Assembly (NCBI RefSeq): GCF_002101555.1
Contig: NZ_LQOL01000044.1
Coordinates: 1 to 44,027 of the forward strand
Direction of reading: 5' to 3'
DNA length: 44,027 bases
DNA from: Mycolicibacterium canariasense
GTDB taxonomy: Bacteria > Actinomycetota > Actinomycetes > Mycobacteriales > Mycobacteriaceae
Shown: positions 44,001 to 44,027 of the stretch, one piece after another
Layout: every line of letters starts with the position of its first letter
Position numbering within the stretch: position 1 is the stretch's first letter
Program-made: the position numbers and the translations under genes
Notes under the pieces: generated by a model
Told to the model about the DNA's origin: nothing
Seen by the model: only the letters and a program-made list of their open reading frames with translations
Databases searched by the model: none

Positions 44001-44027
44001 TTGGGGTGTCTGGTTGGCTGGGTGTGC
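43951..44027. mobile_element. Terminal end of an ISL3-family-like insertion sequence (partial)
   Basis: GGCTCTTCATGATTGAGGG at 43951 resembles the GGCTCTT-starting terminal inverted repeats of ISL3-family elements, as I remember them. It breaks the reading of the secreted protein gene. The other end and the transposase lie outside the window. Assignment is by pattern memory only. Confidence 0.5.

Overview
The window is high-GC actinobacterial DNA, almost certainly from a mycobacterium (Mycolicibacterium-like). Signs of this are an MmpL remnant, zinc-ribbon/DUF2510/DUF732-type proteins, a DUF7159-type protein, an EspC-like type VII secretion partner next to a DUF4185 protein, a DhlA-type haloalkane dehalogenase and abundant GTG starts. 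No rRNA, tRNA or CRISPR array was recognised by eye.

Left flank (1-6578): two zinc-ribbon membrane proteins; a MarR / NTF2-like / SDR cluster with two matching MarR-type palindromes; an mmpL pseudogene with a large internal deletion and a frameshift; a small secreted protein; and a DsbA-fold protein with an altered CxxC motif.

Central defence island (about 7.1-33.7 kb). (a) A tightly coupled minus-strand operon (16609 to 7147) encodes an unrecognised ~696-aa protein, a ~307-aa winged-helix-like protein, an 1827-aa DEAD-like helicase with a DUF1998-type C-terminus (DruE/DrmB-like) and a Cas4/AddB-like PD-(D/E)XK nuclease with a predicted Fe-S cluster. This is the best candidate for an undescribed system. 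(b) A NaeI-type restriction module has a NaeI-like nuclease, a degraded IS481-family element, a Vsr mismatch endonuclease and a C5-cytosine methyltransferase. (c) A modification-dependent (Mrr-cat, AspBHI-like) restriction gene is broken by one frameshift, and a small overlapping ORF follows. (d) A RecF/Rad50-like ATPase with a CPVCG hook is translationally coupled to a 112-aa partner. Convergent to it are a DUF6308 gene and an unknown gene. (e) A 2102-aa HEPN / transglutaminase-like / DUF4011 / SF1 helicase / Vsr-like REase / DUF3320 protein (Hhe-like) is coupled by ATGA overlap to a HIRAN-DUF2510 protein.

Right flank (33.7-44.0 kb) is mycobacterial chromosome: a membrane protein, an ANTAR-like protein, a beta-hydroxyacid dehydrogenase, VapBC, a DUF7159-like protein, a divergent SDR/MerR pair around a perfect 9-bp inverted repeat, a lipocalin-like lipoprotein, two tandem paralogous secreted proteins, a T7SS substrate-like pair, a haloalkane dehalogenase, and a small secreted protein whose 3' end appears interrupted by the terminus of an ISL3-family-like insertion sequence at the right edge.

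The defence genes work at different steps. NaeI/M.NaeI mark and cut by methylation, Vsr repairs T:G mismatches that arise from m5C deamination, the type IV gene (if active) would cut foreign modified DNA, and the helicase/nuclease and ATPase/HEPN-like modules probably process or sense invading nucleic acid. These roles are inferred from domain families; nothing here was tested.
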